A DNA stretch of 64,000 nucleotides from Desulfosporosinus youngiae DSM 17734 (GCF_000244895.1 NZ_CM001441.1:5174198-5238197); one strand, 5' to 3'; positions 47,691-57,231 are shown, counted from the first letter of the stretch. The notes: a model not told the origin generated them from the sequence alone. Translations and numbers: made by a program.

Positions 47691-47755
47691 AATCACCTTT
47701 CTGATCTCAACAACCTACTGACCCCATCTATTGTATGCTTGGTTTAATCCTTTGA

Positions 47756-47775
47756 TGGACTGGTGGACTAGTCCA
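47756..47775 (-). promoter_or_regulatory. candidate GntR operator
   Basis: A 12-base perfect palindrome TGGACTAGTCCA with a third half-site TGGACT next to it, 66 bases before the regulator gene. Repeated half-sites at a regulator's own promoter suggest autoregulation. Confidence 0.5.
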
Positions 47776-47889
47776 ATAAAAATATAGTTCTCCATTGCTT
47801 TAGCTATTCCCTGCTTTATATAAGTCTTATGATAGTTTTTTAGGCTATTAATTCTGAGAGAAGAATTGCTGCGTCTTAAAAAGCGCCAA

Positions 47890-47926
47890 GCCCTGTTAGC
47901 AGATTGGAATAATCCGTTAACAGGGC
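47890..47926. terminator. hairpin, possible terminator
   Basis: GCCCTGTTA pairs with TAACAGGGC across an 18-base loop; the minus strand continues toward GCGCTTTTTAAG. Confidence 0.4.
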
Positions 47927-47999
47927 ATTAATAGATCGCTTGGAGCGGGCAGGCCTAGGGGTCCTTCTGCATGTTTTTAAGCCTTTTTCAGGGTAAAAG

Positions 48000-48240
48000 C
48001 CCCCCCATGCTGCTGTCGCAGCCACCGGCAGAGGATGAAAATAGGTCGCCTGGGTCAGGCAGCTTCATCCACATCCGCTTACCGCAGCATTCCGAGGCTC
48101 GCCCACTCGCCGGTGCGGGACTTCGCCAAACCTCCGGGTAATACCTGATGTGAACCCGTGGCTCCGTTTCCCCGCACCGTCTTGTGGGCTTTTACCGCCT
48201 CTCCATGCAATGGGTTCGCTTCTGTGGACGAAGCTGCCCT
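48000..48240 (-). ncRNA. structured interspersed element, copy B (inverted relative to copy A)
   Basis: Outer arms 48058-48073 and 48223-48238 pair over 16 bases with one G-U. Nested stems and the GGTTCACA, CCCGGAGGTTTGG and CGAGCC signatures match copy A at 17324. Compared with A, position 11 of the outer stem changes C-G to U-A and position 10 changes U-A to G-U, so pairing is kept. A hairpin module with GCTG-CGA-CAGC at 48005-48042 also matches A. Confidence 0.55.
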
Positions 48241-48295
48241 GCTCACGGGTCTGGGGATCCTCTGCATGTCTATTGGGTCTTTAATTTTTCAGGTT

Positions 48296-48339
48296 AGCTG
48301 TCCATGCCGCTGCCGCGGCACCAGCAGAGGATGAAAAAG
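48296..48339 (-). repeat. third copy of the short hairpin module
   Basis: CATGCCGCTG...CAGCAGAGGATGAAAA repeats the module at 48005-48042 and, in reverse, at 17524-17556. The bases before it (48250-48295) also align with 47952-48000, so the 300-base unit appears tandemly repeated. Confidence 0.55.
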
Positions 48340-48349
48340 ATTCCACAAA

Positions 48350-48700
48350 GCCTTAGCAGACCCCCAAAGTTCTGCTTACATTCCCAACAAACTGGCTGAA
48401 GGAGCGCTTGTCTGCTAAGCGGATGCGTCGGTGGAGCCGCGCTAAGGCGAGCGCAGATGATTCGCGTCCCCGTAGCGCGCCGCAGGTTCACATGCGACGG
48501 AACACGATGTTCCTAGTGCCGCATGCGCCATGGATGGTATAGCATGCGGCCAGAAATATCCAGAGGTTCGTACGCGCTCGCGAACCGTCCAGCGAGCCAG
48601 CGGCGGAACTCGCAGACGCGTGCAGATCGAAGACACCGTCGACCCACGGGTTAACACAGCTGAAAAGCGCTCTGCCCCAGAGCCGGATAGCAGAACTGGC
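48350..48700 (+). ncRNA. GC-rich structured region, diverged element C
   Basis: Contains GGTTCACATGC (48489), CCAGAGGTTCG (near 48557) and GTCCAGCGAGCCAGCGG (near 48577), the same motifs in the same order as the element at 53.6 kb. A 10-base inverted repeat CTTAGCAGAC/GTCTGCTAAG lies at 48352/48410. Composition is far more GC-rich than the neighbours. Open frames here look like translated repeat, not protein. Confidence 0.4.
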
Positions 48701-48742
48701 CCCCTGTCTAATCCAGAATGCTTTTTCAGGATAGGTGCTGTT

Positions 48743-50569
48743 TTATTGTTTAAGATGATAGGGCACGATAGTAACCACCACATTTCTTCTATAGAGCAGG
48801 AATGTGCGGATCAGCAGGCTTGACTGGTTATGAAGAATATTATGCCAGCCTTTCTTAGGAATAAATTCCGGGATAAGCACGGTGACTTGATAATTGGATT
48901 CAATTGCTTTCCGCTCAACCGTATCAATAAACTTAGTCAGAGGCTGAATAATGCTGCGATGCAGTGATTTCAAGGTCACCAAGCGCACACCTGTCTGCCA
49001 GTTCTCCCATTTCTCTTGAAACCTTTTCTCATCTTCTTTTTCAAAGGATACATTAACAGCAATGATCTGGTTGGCCGATAAGGATTTTGCGTAATTTAAC
49101 GAATTTTCCACAACCCGAGTAATCCCGGCGACAGGTATTATAATCACATTCCCCGCTATTGGTATGGTACACTCACAGCTCGATACCCTCAACTGATCCG
49201 CTATTTGATCATAATGCTTACGAATTCTGTGAAACATGTAGATAATCAGGGGAAGGAAGATCAAAACCGACCAGACTTGCGTAAATTTAGTGATGAAAAA
49301 GATCACAGTAACCAGGAAGCAGATCAGGGCACCAAGTGAATTAATCGTCAGCTTAGGAATCCACCCTTTAGGCTTTTCCCGAATCCATTTCACCATCATC
49401 CCGGTTTGGGCTAAAGTGAAGGGGATAAATACACCCACGGCATAAAGGGGAATAAGGTGTTCGGCCTTGCCTTCGAAGGCAATGATTAAGATGATCGATA
49501 AGAATCCCAGGATTATAATCCCGTTCGAATAGCCCAGCCGATCTCCGCGAATGGTGAACATTCTGGGGATGAACTTGTCTTTGGCCAAATTGACTGCTAA
49601 CAAGGGGAAGGCAGTATAACCTGTGTTTGCCGCAAGGATCAGGATTAAAGCGGTTGTTCCTTGAATAAAGTAATATATTAGGTTCCGACCAAATGTCAGC
49701 TCAGCGATTTGAGAGACAACAGTTACCTCTTCACTGGGAGAAACCCCATAATAGTAGGCTAAAAAAACAATTCCGGAAAATAGCAGGGCAAGCAATATAC
49801 CCATCGCTACCAGAGTCCTGGCCGCATTGTTCGGGGCAGGTGTTTTAAAATTTGGTATGGCATTGGAAATCGCTTCAACGCCTGTTAAAGCGGAACTTCC
49901 AGAGGCGAATGCCCTCATGAGCAAAAATAAGCTCAAGCCTGCTACCGGAGTACCGATCGGCGCGTGGAGGTCAGGGGAAACCTGACCTGTGATGACATTG
50001 TAAAGACCTACACTAATCAAGATAAATAAGGCCCCTACAAACAAGTAAACAGGGTAGGCTAAAATCGAAGCTGATTCTGTTACCCCTCTTAGGTTAAGAA
50101 TGGTTAGAAAGATGACGAATATAATCGCTATCAGCACATTGTGATCATGCAAGCTGGGAAAAGCGGAGGTTATAGCATCCGTACCTGCCGAAACACTAAC
50201 CGCCACCGTCAATATATAATCCACCAGCAGTGAGCCCCCTGCAATCAAGCCGGGGTTGATACCTAAATTTTCTTTGGATACTACATACGCTCCTCCACCT
50301 TGTGAATAAGCATAGATGATTTGCCGGTAGGATAAAATCAAGACGATTAATAGAACCAGTACTCCCACTGCGATCGGAATCGAATACCAAAAAGCGGCTA
50401 TTCCCAGGGTAACCAGGATAATCAAAATTTGCTCCGGGCCATAAGCGACAGAAGATAAGGCATCTGAGGAGAGAATGGCCAAAGCCTTCCTTTTGTTAAG
50501 CTTTTGCTCGCCCAACTCAGTTGATTTTAAAGGGCGACCAATTAAAAACCGCTTAATGGATGACACCAT
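48743..50569 (-). CDS. kimA: KimA-type potassium importer (APC superfamily)
   Basis: 608 residues, as in Bacillus KimA (607). The N-terminus 'SIKRFLIGRPLKSTELGEQKL', 'LSSDALSSVAYGPEQILIILVTLG', 'GGAYVVSKENLG' and 'GTDAITSAFPSLHD' match closely. About twelve membrane helices precede a cytoplasmic UspA-like domain from about residue 455. KimA is a high-affinity K+/H+ symporter inhibited by cyclic di-AMP. The start follows AGGTGG. Bacillus kimA has a ydaO riboswitch, but none is visible in the leader here. Confidence 0.9.
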   Translation of the reverse strand: MVSSIKRFLIGRPLKSTELGEQKLNKRKALAILSSDALSSVAYGPEQILIILVTLGIAAFWYSIPIAVGVLVLLIVLILSYRQIIYAYSQGGGAYVVSKENLGINPGLIAGGSLLVDYILTVAVSVSAGTDAITSAFPSLHDHNVLIAIIFVIFLTILNLRGVTESASILAYPVYLFVGALFILISVGLYNVITGQVSPDLHAPIGTPVAGLSLFLLMRAFASGSSALTGVEAISNAIPNFKTPAPNNAARTLVAMGILLALLFSGIVFLAYYYGVSPSEEVTVVSQIAELTFGRNLIYYFIQGTTALILILAANTGYTAFPLLAVNLAKDKFIPRMFTIRGDRLGYSNGIIILGFLSIILIIAFEGKAEHLIPLYAVGVFIPFTLAQTGMMVKWIREKPKGWIPKLTINSLGALICFLVTVIFFITKFTQVWSVLIFLPLIIYMFHRIRKHYDQIADQLRVSSCECTIPIAGNVIIIPVAGITRVVENSLNYAKSLSANQIIAVNVSFEKEDEKRFQEKWENWQTGVRLVTLKSLHRSIIQPLTKFIDTVERKAIESNYQVTVLIPEFIPKKGWHNILHNQSSLLIRTFLLYRRNVVVTIVPYHLKQ

Positions 50570-50842
50570 TAATTTTCACCACCTGATTATTCTAGAATAT
50601 TATATAGTTCCGCGCCCCTCTCTAAGTTATAGCACCAATCATATAAAAACAGGATCAAGATTTGCTGCTTTCCAATAAAGATTATATAAAGATTTCAATA
50701 TGAGCTTCTTGCTTATTGACAACAAAGCCGCAAAAAACACAGCTGATATTCGAATATCAGCTGTCTCTTTGATAAATTTTATTCTTTTATAATGTTACAC
50801 TCGATTCTTAAATCAAAAACATCATTAACATTCTTAATTCCC
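50570..50842. other. region upstream of kimA
   Basis: 273 bases. Holds the terminator of the upstream gene (50731-50764) and a leader of about 160 bases with a short GC patch (GGGGCGCGG). The conserved ydaO/c-di-AMP riboswitch core was looked for and not seen. Confidence 0.4.
50731..50764 (-). terminator. terminator after the TauE/SafE gene
   Basis: ACAGCTGATATTCGAATATCAGCTGT is a perfect palindrome; on the minus strand it runs into GTTTTTTG. Confidence 0.8.
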
Positions 50843-51556
50843 TTACAGGGTTGTGAGCAACAAATACAGACCCGTACAAAAAAGTAAGAAATAGATTATT
50901 ATTTGTAAACGATGTTGATCAAGTCGGTCAAATAGCCACTGGCCCAAAAATACCCCCAGCCAAAGGAAGGGAATGGACCACAAGGTTGCTGTCCAAACAC
51001 CCGTTGAAATATGATACATGGAAAGTTGAAGCAGCAGACTAATCGGAGAAACGAACACAAAATAAGCGATTGTTGTCCCTCGTATTGTCGCCTTATCCGC
51101 TTTTGCTCCGGCAAAATAAATCATCAGGGGCGGACCGGGCAAACCTATGCTTGTGGTGAGTAAGCCTGAAAATGCTCCAACGATCAGCTCCTTAAGTTTA
51201 CTCTGTTGGAACTTGATTTTAGCAACCAATAAAGCGGTTATGACCAGGATTAAGATACTCACCAATAATTTTAAGGGCCGCACGTCTAAAAAGATAAAAA
51301 GCCCAAGTCCCGGCAAAATTCCTATTATACCGCCCTTGATCAAACGTATGAGAATCTCCCGGTTGATTTCACGGCGGATTTTGTAAACCATTATGAGAGA
51401 GATTAAAAAACAAAGTATAATATTCAACTGAATCGCATCGCGGGGATCAAATAAGAGGAGCAGAAACGGAATGGCCATAATCGCAAATCCGAATCCTGTT
51501 GCAGCCTGCAAGGTAGACGCCATTAATACTATTAAAATCAAAGCAACTATATTCAA
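50843..51556 (-). CDS. TauE/SafE family sulfite/anion exporter
   Basis: 237 residues, about eight membrane helices. 'AATGFGFAIMAIPFLLLLFDPRDAIQLN' in the first half and 'GAFSGLLTTSIGLPGPPLMIYFAGAKADKATIRGT' in the second are the two family repeats with their GxGxG and GPP motifs. The family exports sulfite, sulfoacetate or similar anions, which would suit a sulfur-metabolising anaerobe, but the substrate is not known. Confidence 0.82.
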   Translation of the reverse strand: MNIVALILIVLMASTLQAATGFGFAIMAIPFLLLLFDPRDAIQLNIILCFLISLIMVYKIRREINREILIRLIKGGIIGILPGLGLFIFLDVRPLKLLVSILILVITALLVAKIKFQQSKLKELIVGAFSGLLTTSIGLPGPPLMIYFAGAKADKATIRGTTIAYFVFVSPISLLLQLSMYHISTGVWTATLWSIPFLWLGVFLGQWLFDRLDQHRLQIIIYFLLFCTGLYLLLTTL

Positions 51557-51592
51557 TAAAAACCCTTCTGTCTGTTAAAAATCCGGCTGAAA

Positions 51593-51620
51593 ACAGCTTA
51601 CCTGTATACAGGTAAGCTGT
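51593..51620 (-). terminator. palindrome, possible terminator of the second CWB2 gene
   Basis: ACAGCTTACCTGTATACAGGTAAGCTGT is a perfect palindrome; the minus strand continues TTTTC. It sits between the CWB2 and TauE genes. Confidence 0.55.
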
Positions 51621-51677
51621 CAATAGCCCGAAACTTTTCGAATTCGTTTCCCAAGCTTTAATCACTAAAACACAGTT

Positions 51678-51755
51678 TATCCGATGACTACCAGCCGTAA
51701 AACTTCCATCTTCTATAAGAGGGAGATAACGGCTGCTACGTCCCTGGATAAGTTC
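51678..51755 (+). repeat. 78-nt structured repeat, family 2, copy 1
   Basis: Begins TATCCGATGACTA and ends GTCCCTGGATAAGTTC, both identical to the copy at 60851. Between them a stem CAGCCGT/ACGGCTG encloses a second hairpin. TATCC and GGATA can pair to close the whole unit. Confidence 0.6.
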
Positions 51756-51812
51756 TTCTACAGCAACCAATACATAACAAGCGCGACTATCAGTCATCCA
51801 TCAGATTTCCCG

Positions 51813-53432
51813 TTAATGCTTCAGCATTTGCTGAAGTTGTTGCTCCAGATTATAGGAGACGCCGCTGTTATACCCCACGACAGATGACTTAGGAATATAC
51901 CCTTTATTGAATAACAAAAAGTAGCTGAGACCGGATGGGAGCGCATTCGGCTCAGTCATTGCCACAAATCCCCCGTTTTTAGCTGCCAATGCAGCGGTTA
52001 ATAAGGCATCTGCATAGGGTTTTCCTGAACTGACATCATCCTGGCGAACTAACCCCGATGTAAAATAAAGGGGAGATTGGGGCGCTTCTTTATTCAGGAG
52101 ATTTTGAAAAATAATGCCTTGAGTATCATAACGATCGTAGCCTCCCCAGCGTTTGACCATATACTTAGAACTTAATTCATTTTCCACAGAACTGCCGATA
52201 ACAGCTGTTCCTCCAAGCAAGACGACATTACTCGCCTGAAGATCTGCCAAAGCCTGACCTGTCGAAGCCGGTAATGTATCCCGATCTGTCAGTAAAATCG
52301 GATTCCCCTGGGCCCCGGCAAAGGCGCTGATCGCAATGGCATCAGGAATAGCGTTCCCATTGGCCAGATAGACAGTTCGAGTAGGATCAGCCCCCACATG
52401 GGAAGAAATCAAGGCAGCAGTATCATAGCCTTGTTGTCCGGCAATCCGGGTTACCGTAAAATTCTCACTCAAGGTATCTTCAATGCTTTGGGAGATAGCC
52501 ACTGTACCGCCAACGATATATATGTTCCGGGCACCCAGCTCACGAATCCCTGCTAACGTCCGGGAATCTAAGACAGATGAGCCTGTCATAAGAATCGGAG
52601 CATCCAGCTTTTTGGAAAGCGGAGCCGCGGCCAGAGAATCTGAAAACTGATCATCCCTCGCCAAAATCACATTCGCTGCACTCGGCCAACCTTGTTTAGC
52701 GACCTCAACCGAGAGGGAAACATTATCAATCGCTTGGGAACCGATGCGGCTACCCGCTTCGTAAGCAGATTTAACAGGAATGGTTCCAATAATTCTGCCT
52801 GCAAAGACAATATCCACATTCCCTTCTTTTTCCGGAGTTATGTTAAGGAGAAATGTTCCATCATTTAACGTCGTGTAATTTTGGGTTGCCGGACTGGCAT
52901 CAACATCCGTTCCATCAACTGTCACTGATCTCTGATCCAAACTATTCCCTTCTGAATCTGTTAACTTTACACTTAACGAGTTATTGACGTTGGTCACAAG
53001 AGATCCCGATACGGTTGCAACGGCATCCAAGACCTTTATAATCCCGGTTGCCGAGCCTTTATTCGGCGAAACTGCACTTACCTTAAGAGTGTATTCCCCA
53101 GGGGTATCTAAGGTAAGATTGGAAATATTATAATAACCGCCGCCTCCGGATACGGAGTAGTAGGTCACTTTTCCATCAGGATCTGTTAAAGTCGCATTGA
53201 CCGCACCTGTAAAAAGCTTACTCACAGGAATCCGGTTTAATCTCAACTTAACCGTCTCCGCTTCCCCGATAATCAGAGTGGAATCTTCCTCAGACACAAA
53301 CTCAAGCCCTCTCAAGGTAGTGTATTCGCCCTCTTCCTCAGCAGCACTCAACACCCCGGGCACCATACCAATCAACAAAAAAACCATCATCAGAAGACTT
53401 AACACTTTCTGAGTCCGTTTCATTTTTATCAC
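51813..53432 (-). CDS. secreted CWB2 protein with N-terminal Ig-like region
   Basis: 539 residues; GTG 53432 behind AGGAAGG. Signal peptide 1-31. Residues about 35-230 are beta-rich and look like two Ig-type modules ('KVTYYSVSGGGGYYNISNLTLDTPGEYTLKVSA'). Residues about 245-530 are three CWB2 repeats ('NVILARDDQFSDSLAAAPLSKKLDAPILMTG', 'NIYIVGGTVAIS', 'VVLLGGTAVIG', 'GYDRYDT'). It is the reverse layout of the CWB2 protein at 713, where the anchor is N-terminal. Role: wall-anchored surface protein. Confidence 0.85.
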   Translation of the reverse strand: MIKMKRTQKVLSLLMMVFLLIGMVPGVLSAAEEEGEYTTLRGLEFVSEEDSTLIIGEAETVKLRLNRIPVSKLFTGAVNATLTDPDGKVTYYSVSGGGGYYNISNLTLDTPGEYTLKVSAVSPNKGSATGIIKVLDAVATVSGSLVTNVNNSLSVKLTDSEGNSLDQRSVTVDGTDVDASPATQNYTTLNDGTFLLNITPEKEGNVDIVFAGRIIGTIPVKSAYEAGSRIGSQAIDNVSLSVEVAKQGWPSAANVILARDDQFSDSLAAAPLSKKLDAPILMTGSSVLDSRTLAGIRELGARNIYIVGGTVAISQSIEDTLSENFTVTRIAGQQGYDTAALISSHVGADPTRTVYLANGNAIPDAIAISAFAGAQGNPILLTDRDTLPASTGQALADLQASNVVLLGGTAVIGSSVENELSSKYMVKRWGGYDRYDTQGIIFQNLLNKEAPQSPLYFTSGLVRQDDVSSGKPYADALLTAALAAKNGGFVAMTEPNALPSGLSYFLLFNKGYIPKSSVVGYNSGVSYNLEQQLQQMLKH

Positions 53433-53492
53433 GTAATTCCTTCCTTTCTACGATGCAAGTTTACGGTCGAAATTTTTCAGTACACATCCAGC

Positions 53493-53752
53493 TTTCACAA
53501 GACCCCAAATGAATTCCTAACCTACCCTCATTCTCATCCTCAACGACGACCAGAAATTAAGGGGTAATTGCTAAGTGAACACTTTAGTGGAGTTCACGAT
53601 ACAGCGAGTGCCGATGCTGAAGGGTTATTACGCTCGGGTTCACATGCAGAACAACCCAGAGGTTAGCGTAATACCTTCAGCATCCAACGAGCCAGTGAAC
53701 GGGAACGTGTGTGAACGTGCAATTCCCCCTTAATTTCACAAGACCCCAAATG
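53493..53752 (+). mobile_element. MITE-like structured element (copy D) between 19-bp direct repeats
   Basis: Direct repeats TTTCACAAGACCCCAAATG at 53493-53511 and 53734-53752. Inside, near-perfect inverted ends AATTAAGGGGTAATTGC (53555-53571) and GCAATTCCCCCTTAATT (53719-53735). The core has a 20-bp stem (GATGCTGAAGG..TATTACGCT) around CGGGTTCACATGCAGAA, CCCAGAGGTT and, after the stem, CAACGAGCCAGTG, the motifs of elements A-C. No coding capacity; it fills the 323-base gap between the CWB2 and ABC genes. Confidence 0.55.
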
Positions 53753-53755
53753 GAT

Positions 53756-54973
53756 TTACTCAAATCTCAGAGCATCAATCGGATCCATGGCTGCAGCCTT
53801 CCTGGCCGGAAAGACCCCGAAGATAATGCCGATAGCCGCCGAGAAGCCGAAAGCCATAAATACTGAAGTCACAGAAATACTGGTATCCATTGCTAAGACT
53901 TTTCCAGCCAAGTTAGCTCCTCCATAACCGAGGGCAATGCCTATGCCGCCTCCTAAGATACTGAGCACAACGGCCTCGATAAGGAACTGCAGTAAAATAT
54001 CCCTGCCTTTCGCCCCGATCGCTTTGCGGATTCCGATCTCACGAGTCCGTTCTGTGACCGAAACCAGCATGATATTCATGATTCCGATGCCGCCCACCAG
54101 CAGCGAAATCCCGGCGATTCCGCCAAGGAGCATGGTCATGGTTTGAGTAACGCTTTGCATGGTTTCCAGCATGTCGGCCTGATTCTGAATCCTGAAGTCG
54201 TTCTCTTTGCCATCCTGGATCTTATGTGCTTTGCGCAAAGCTGCTGTGATCTCATCTTGGGCCGTTTGCATCAGATCCTCGGAAGTCGCTGAAACCAGAA
54301 TACTGCGCACGGTCTTCTTTCCTATTAAACGTGCCTGAATCGTAGAGATCGGAGCGGTAATCAAGTCATCATTGCTCTGAAAGCCTGTCGAACCTGTAGC
54401 TGTTGTCACTCCAATGACTTGAAAGGGGACATTATTGATTTTAATATTTTTCCCGACGATATCAGCGTTGGCATCTCCCATTAGAGCTTCCACAACGTTC
54501 GGTCCAAGAACAGCGACTCTGGCGCTGCTATTCACGTCCTCCTGGGTAATAAAACGTCCCCTGGCCATTGTGACATTTCTAATAATCTCATAGTCGGCAG
54601 TGGTTCCATTAATACTTGCGGAGGTGTTGCCGGACCCCAAGACCACTTGGGCATTTGTACTTGTCAGCGGCGCGACGGCTTTCACTGCCCCTCCGACTTT
54701 AATCTTGGAAACATCCGTCATGGTTAAGCTGGCTGAGCTGCCTGCTCCCCCATTAACCCCTCCGGTATTGGTTTGCCCCGGGCTGATCGTAAGCAGGTTA
54801 GACCCCATTCCCTGAATCTGGGAAGTGATCGAAGCGGTTGCTCCATTTCCGATACCTACCATGGCAATGACCGCAGCCACTCCAATAATAATCCCCAGCA
54901 TCGTCAAGGCGGACCGCAGTTTGTTCGCCCGCAAAGCCCTGAGAGAGACCCGGATACTTTCTAAAAAGTTCAC
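53756..54973 (-). CDS. MacB-type ABC transporter permease
   Basis: 405 residues. One N-terminal helix ('[30 protein letters not shown]'), an extracytoplasmic MacB_PCD domain (about 45-250) and three C-terminal FtsX helices ('[42 protein letters not shown]'). It forms a mechanotransmission-type exporter with the ATPase next to it (four-base overlap) and the adaptor upstream. Likely exports a peptide, antibiotic or signal. Confidence 0.93.
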   Translation of the reverse strand: MNFLESIRVSLRALRANKLRSALTMLGIIIGVAAVIAMVGIGNGATASITSQIQGMGSNLLTISPGQTNTGGVNGGAGSSASLTMTDVSKIKVGGAVKAVAPLTSTNAQVVLGSGNTSASINGTTADYEIIRNVTMARGRFITQEDVNSSARVAVLGPNVVEALMGDANADIVGKNIKINNVPFQVIGVTTATGSTGFQSNDDLITAPISTIQARLIGKKTVRSILVSATSEDLMQTAQDEITAALRKAHKIQDGKENDFRIQNQADMLETMQSVTQTMTMLLGGIAGISLLVGGIGIMNIMLVSVTERTREIGIRKAIGAKGRDILLQFLIEAVVLSILGGGIGIALGYGGANLAGKVLAMDTSISVTSVFMAFGFSAAIGIIFGVFPARKAAAMDPIDALRFE

Positions 54974-55698
54974 TCTGCAACTCCTTCCTCCTCAACGACT
55001 TGGGCATGAGCCTTGCGTGGATTTTCGACAAGTTCGTCTCCTTCAATATGACCATCCCGGAAACGTACAATCCGCTCGGTAAATTCGGCAATATCCGGTT
55101 CATGGGTGACAATAATTATGGTATTGCCCTGGGCGTGCAATCGCTGAAAGATAGCCATAACCTCTTCGCTTGACCGGCTGTCCAGGTTCCCCGTAGGCTC
55201 ATCCGCCAAGATAATTGAAGGGTTTGTAACCAGTGCCCGGGCAATAGCTACCCGTTGCTGCTGCCCGCCGGATAATTCTTTGGGACGATGATGAATCCGT
55301 GAACCTAGTCCGACAGATTCCAATGCTGCAATAGCCCTGGTTCGTCGTTCTTTTCCTCCCATTCCCGCATAAAGCATGGGAAGCTCCACATTTTCTACCG
55401 CCATCGTCCGGGGAAGGAGATTAAAGCCTTGAAAGACAAAACCGATTTTCCGATTGCGAATTACGGATAACTCATCTCCGCTGGCCTTGGCCACATCCGT
55501 TCCATCCAGATAATACTCCCCCTCTGTCGGGGTATCTAAGCAGCCTAAAATATTCATCATGGTTGACTTGCCGGAACCGGATGGCCCCATTATAGCGACG
55601 AACTCACCCGCTCCTACGTGCAGATCAACTCCGCCCAAAGCTGCGACCTGAATATCACCGTTGGCATATATCTTTTTGATCCCTTTGAGAGTGATCAA
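54970..55698 (-). CDS. ABC transporter ATP-binding protein (MacB/LolD type)
   Basis: 242 residues. Walker A '[13 protein letters not shown]', signature '[15 protein letters not shown]', Walker B '[13 protein letters not shown]' and the H-loop '[10 protein letters not shown]'. It powers the permease encoded next; the stop overlaps its start. Confidence 0.95.
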   Translation of the reverse strand: MITLKGIKKIYANGDIQVAALGGVDLHVGAGEFVAIMGPSGSGKSTMMNILGCLDTPTEGEYYLDGTDVAKASGDELSVIRNRKIGFVFQGFNLLPRTMAVENVELPMLYAGMGGKERRTRAIAALESVGLGSRIHHRPKELSGGQQQRVAIARALVTNPSIILADEPTGNLDSRSSEEVMAIFQRLHAQGNTIIIVTHEPDIAEFTERIVRFRDGHIEGDELVENPRKAHAQVVEEEGVAE

Positions 55699-55710
55699 CT
55701 ATCTTCCCTC

Positions 55711-57231
55711 CTATCTAACAACCCTTACGGCACCAGGAGCCGGGCCGGCAGCTCCGCCCGGTGCTCTGCCGGAATTTCCGCCGCCCATACCAAAGCCCCC
55801 TGCAGCACCATTATTTGTGGCGGCTGTACCAATTACGGTAATGACATCCTGCCCCTCTTTCAGACCGCTTTTGACTTCCACATTATTTCCGTCATCTAAG
55901 CCGAATTCTACTGGAATGAATTTTAAATTCACACCAGCCTGTCGACTGCCTGACTTGGTCACAACCTTAGGCTGATCCCCAGCCTGAGGGTCTGAACCGT
56001 CTTTTCCGGTACTATTATCTCCTGAAGCCAGAGGAACCATAACACCTTTTTCTGTCCCTTGTGTTTTAATCGCCTCGCTGGGTATGGTTAAAACCCCCTT
56101 GGCCTCTGCCACTATGATGTCCAGGTTGGCATTCATTCCGGAAAGCAGTTTATCACTGGCCTGATCAACCGTCACTGTGACTTTAAAGGTTGTAACATTC
56201 GAAGTCGTAGTCCCCTCAATGGCAACAAAGCTTACGGTTCCGCTGCTATGTTCATCCGGATATGCGTCCAGAGTAATATCCACTTTTTGTCCTACTTTAA
56301 CCTGGGAAATATCCGCCTGATCAATCATCGCATCAACTTGAAGATTACTTCCGGTAGGAGTCAGTGTAATGATAGAGTTATCATTGGTATATTCATAGAG
56401 TTGAAGAGGAGAACTGACAATGATTGCGTCCGTAGGGGCAATGATGGTTGCATTTGCCAAATCTGTTTGAGCACTGGCCAGCTGAGCTTCAGCTATTGCA
56501 ATACTGGCTTGAGCGGATTGAAGATCCCCTGATTTGGGGCCATCCGCTTCCTTATCCACTTGAAACTGGGCCGATGTTACTTCTGCCTGAGCAGCTGTTA
56601 CAGCTTGCGCTGCTCCTCCATTTTGCGCATTTTCAGCTGTCTTTAAAGCGTTAAGCGCATTGTTCAAAGCATTTTGAGCTGATTGGATGGAGGCCGTATT
56701 TCCGCTTTGCTGAGCCTTAGCCAGATCATCACTCGCCTGACTTACCGTCTGATTCGCCAGGAAGACTTGATTAGCCAAATAGCTTGGATCGGCATTTTGC
56801 TGGGCAGCTGCTAAGTTTTGTTTTGCTTTAGCTAAAGACCCTTCGGCCTGAGCCTTTGTTTGAGCATTAAACCCATCCTTGAGGATTTGAAGTTTGGATT
56901 GGGCGGACATTAAATTGGCCTGTTGCTGTAAAACAGCTGTCTGAAGCTTGCTATCATCCATCCTGGCCAAAACTTGCCCTTCTATCACTGTATCACCGGG
57001 CTGAATATTGAGTTCCACGATCCGTCCCTTATCCGGGAAGGTTAAGGGGATTGTATGAGGGAAGTTTACGGTTCCGGTTGCGGTAATAACCTTTTTAACA
57101 TCTCCGATTTTCGCCTGGGCCGTGATGTTCGCTGCTGCTACCGGTTTAGCTTTGAACTTTGTAAAACCCCAATACCCTCCTCCCAAAACCAAAACGCTTA
57201 TAACCCCTATGGTCACCCATTTTTTCTTCAT
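55711..57231 (-). CDS. HlyD/MacA-type efflux adaptor protein
   Basis: 506 residues. N-terminal helix (7-23), then barrel-sandwich halves ('TATGTVNFPHTIPLTFPDKGRIVELNIQPGDTVIEGQVLARMD' and 'ATIIAPTDAIIVSS') flanking a long coiled coil (about 95-250, Ala/Gln-rich), a beta-barrel and a C-terminal membrane-proximal part. It ends in a glycine-rich tail. In a Gram-positive it acts outside the membrane to hand substrate to or from the MacB-type permease, 12 bases downstream. Confidence 0.9.
   Translation of the reverse strand: MKKKWVTIGVISVLVLGGGYWGFTKFKAKPVAAANITAQAKIGDVKKVITATGTVNFPHTIPLTFPDKGRIVELNIQPGDTVIEGQVLARMDDSKLQTAVLQQQANLMSAQSKLQILKDGFNAQTKAQAEGSLAKAKQNLAAAQQNADPSYLANQVFLANQTVSQASDDLAKAQQSGNTASIQSAQNALNNALNALKTAENAQNGGAAQAVTAAQAEVTSAQFQVDKEADGPKSGDLQSAQASIAIAEAQLASAQTDLANATIIAPTDAIIVSSPLQLYEYTNDNSIITLTPTGSNLQVDAMIDQADISQVKVGQKVDITLDAYPDEHSSGTVSFVAIEGTTTSNVTTFKVTVTVDQASDKLLSGMNANLDIIVAEAKGVLTIPSEAIKTQGTEKGVMVPLASGDNSTGKDGSDPQAGDQPKVVTKSGSRQAGVNLKFIPVEFGLDDGNNVEVKSGLKEGQDVITVIGTAATNNGAAGGFGMGGGNSGRAPGGAAGPAPGAVRVVR

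Noticed and set aside
17324-48240. CRISPR array or phage remnant
   Set aside because: Repeats are long, few, inverted and widely spaced, with no spacers, Cas genes or phage genes.
48442-48783. 113-residue frame over the GC-rich element
   Set aside because: No family resemblance, no ribosome site, and it covers sequence better explained as a structured repeat.
51447-51797. 116-residue frame near the TauE gene
   Set aside because: It spans the TauE start and the family-2 repeat and has no protein-like features.
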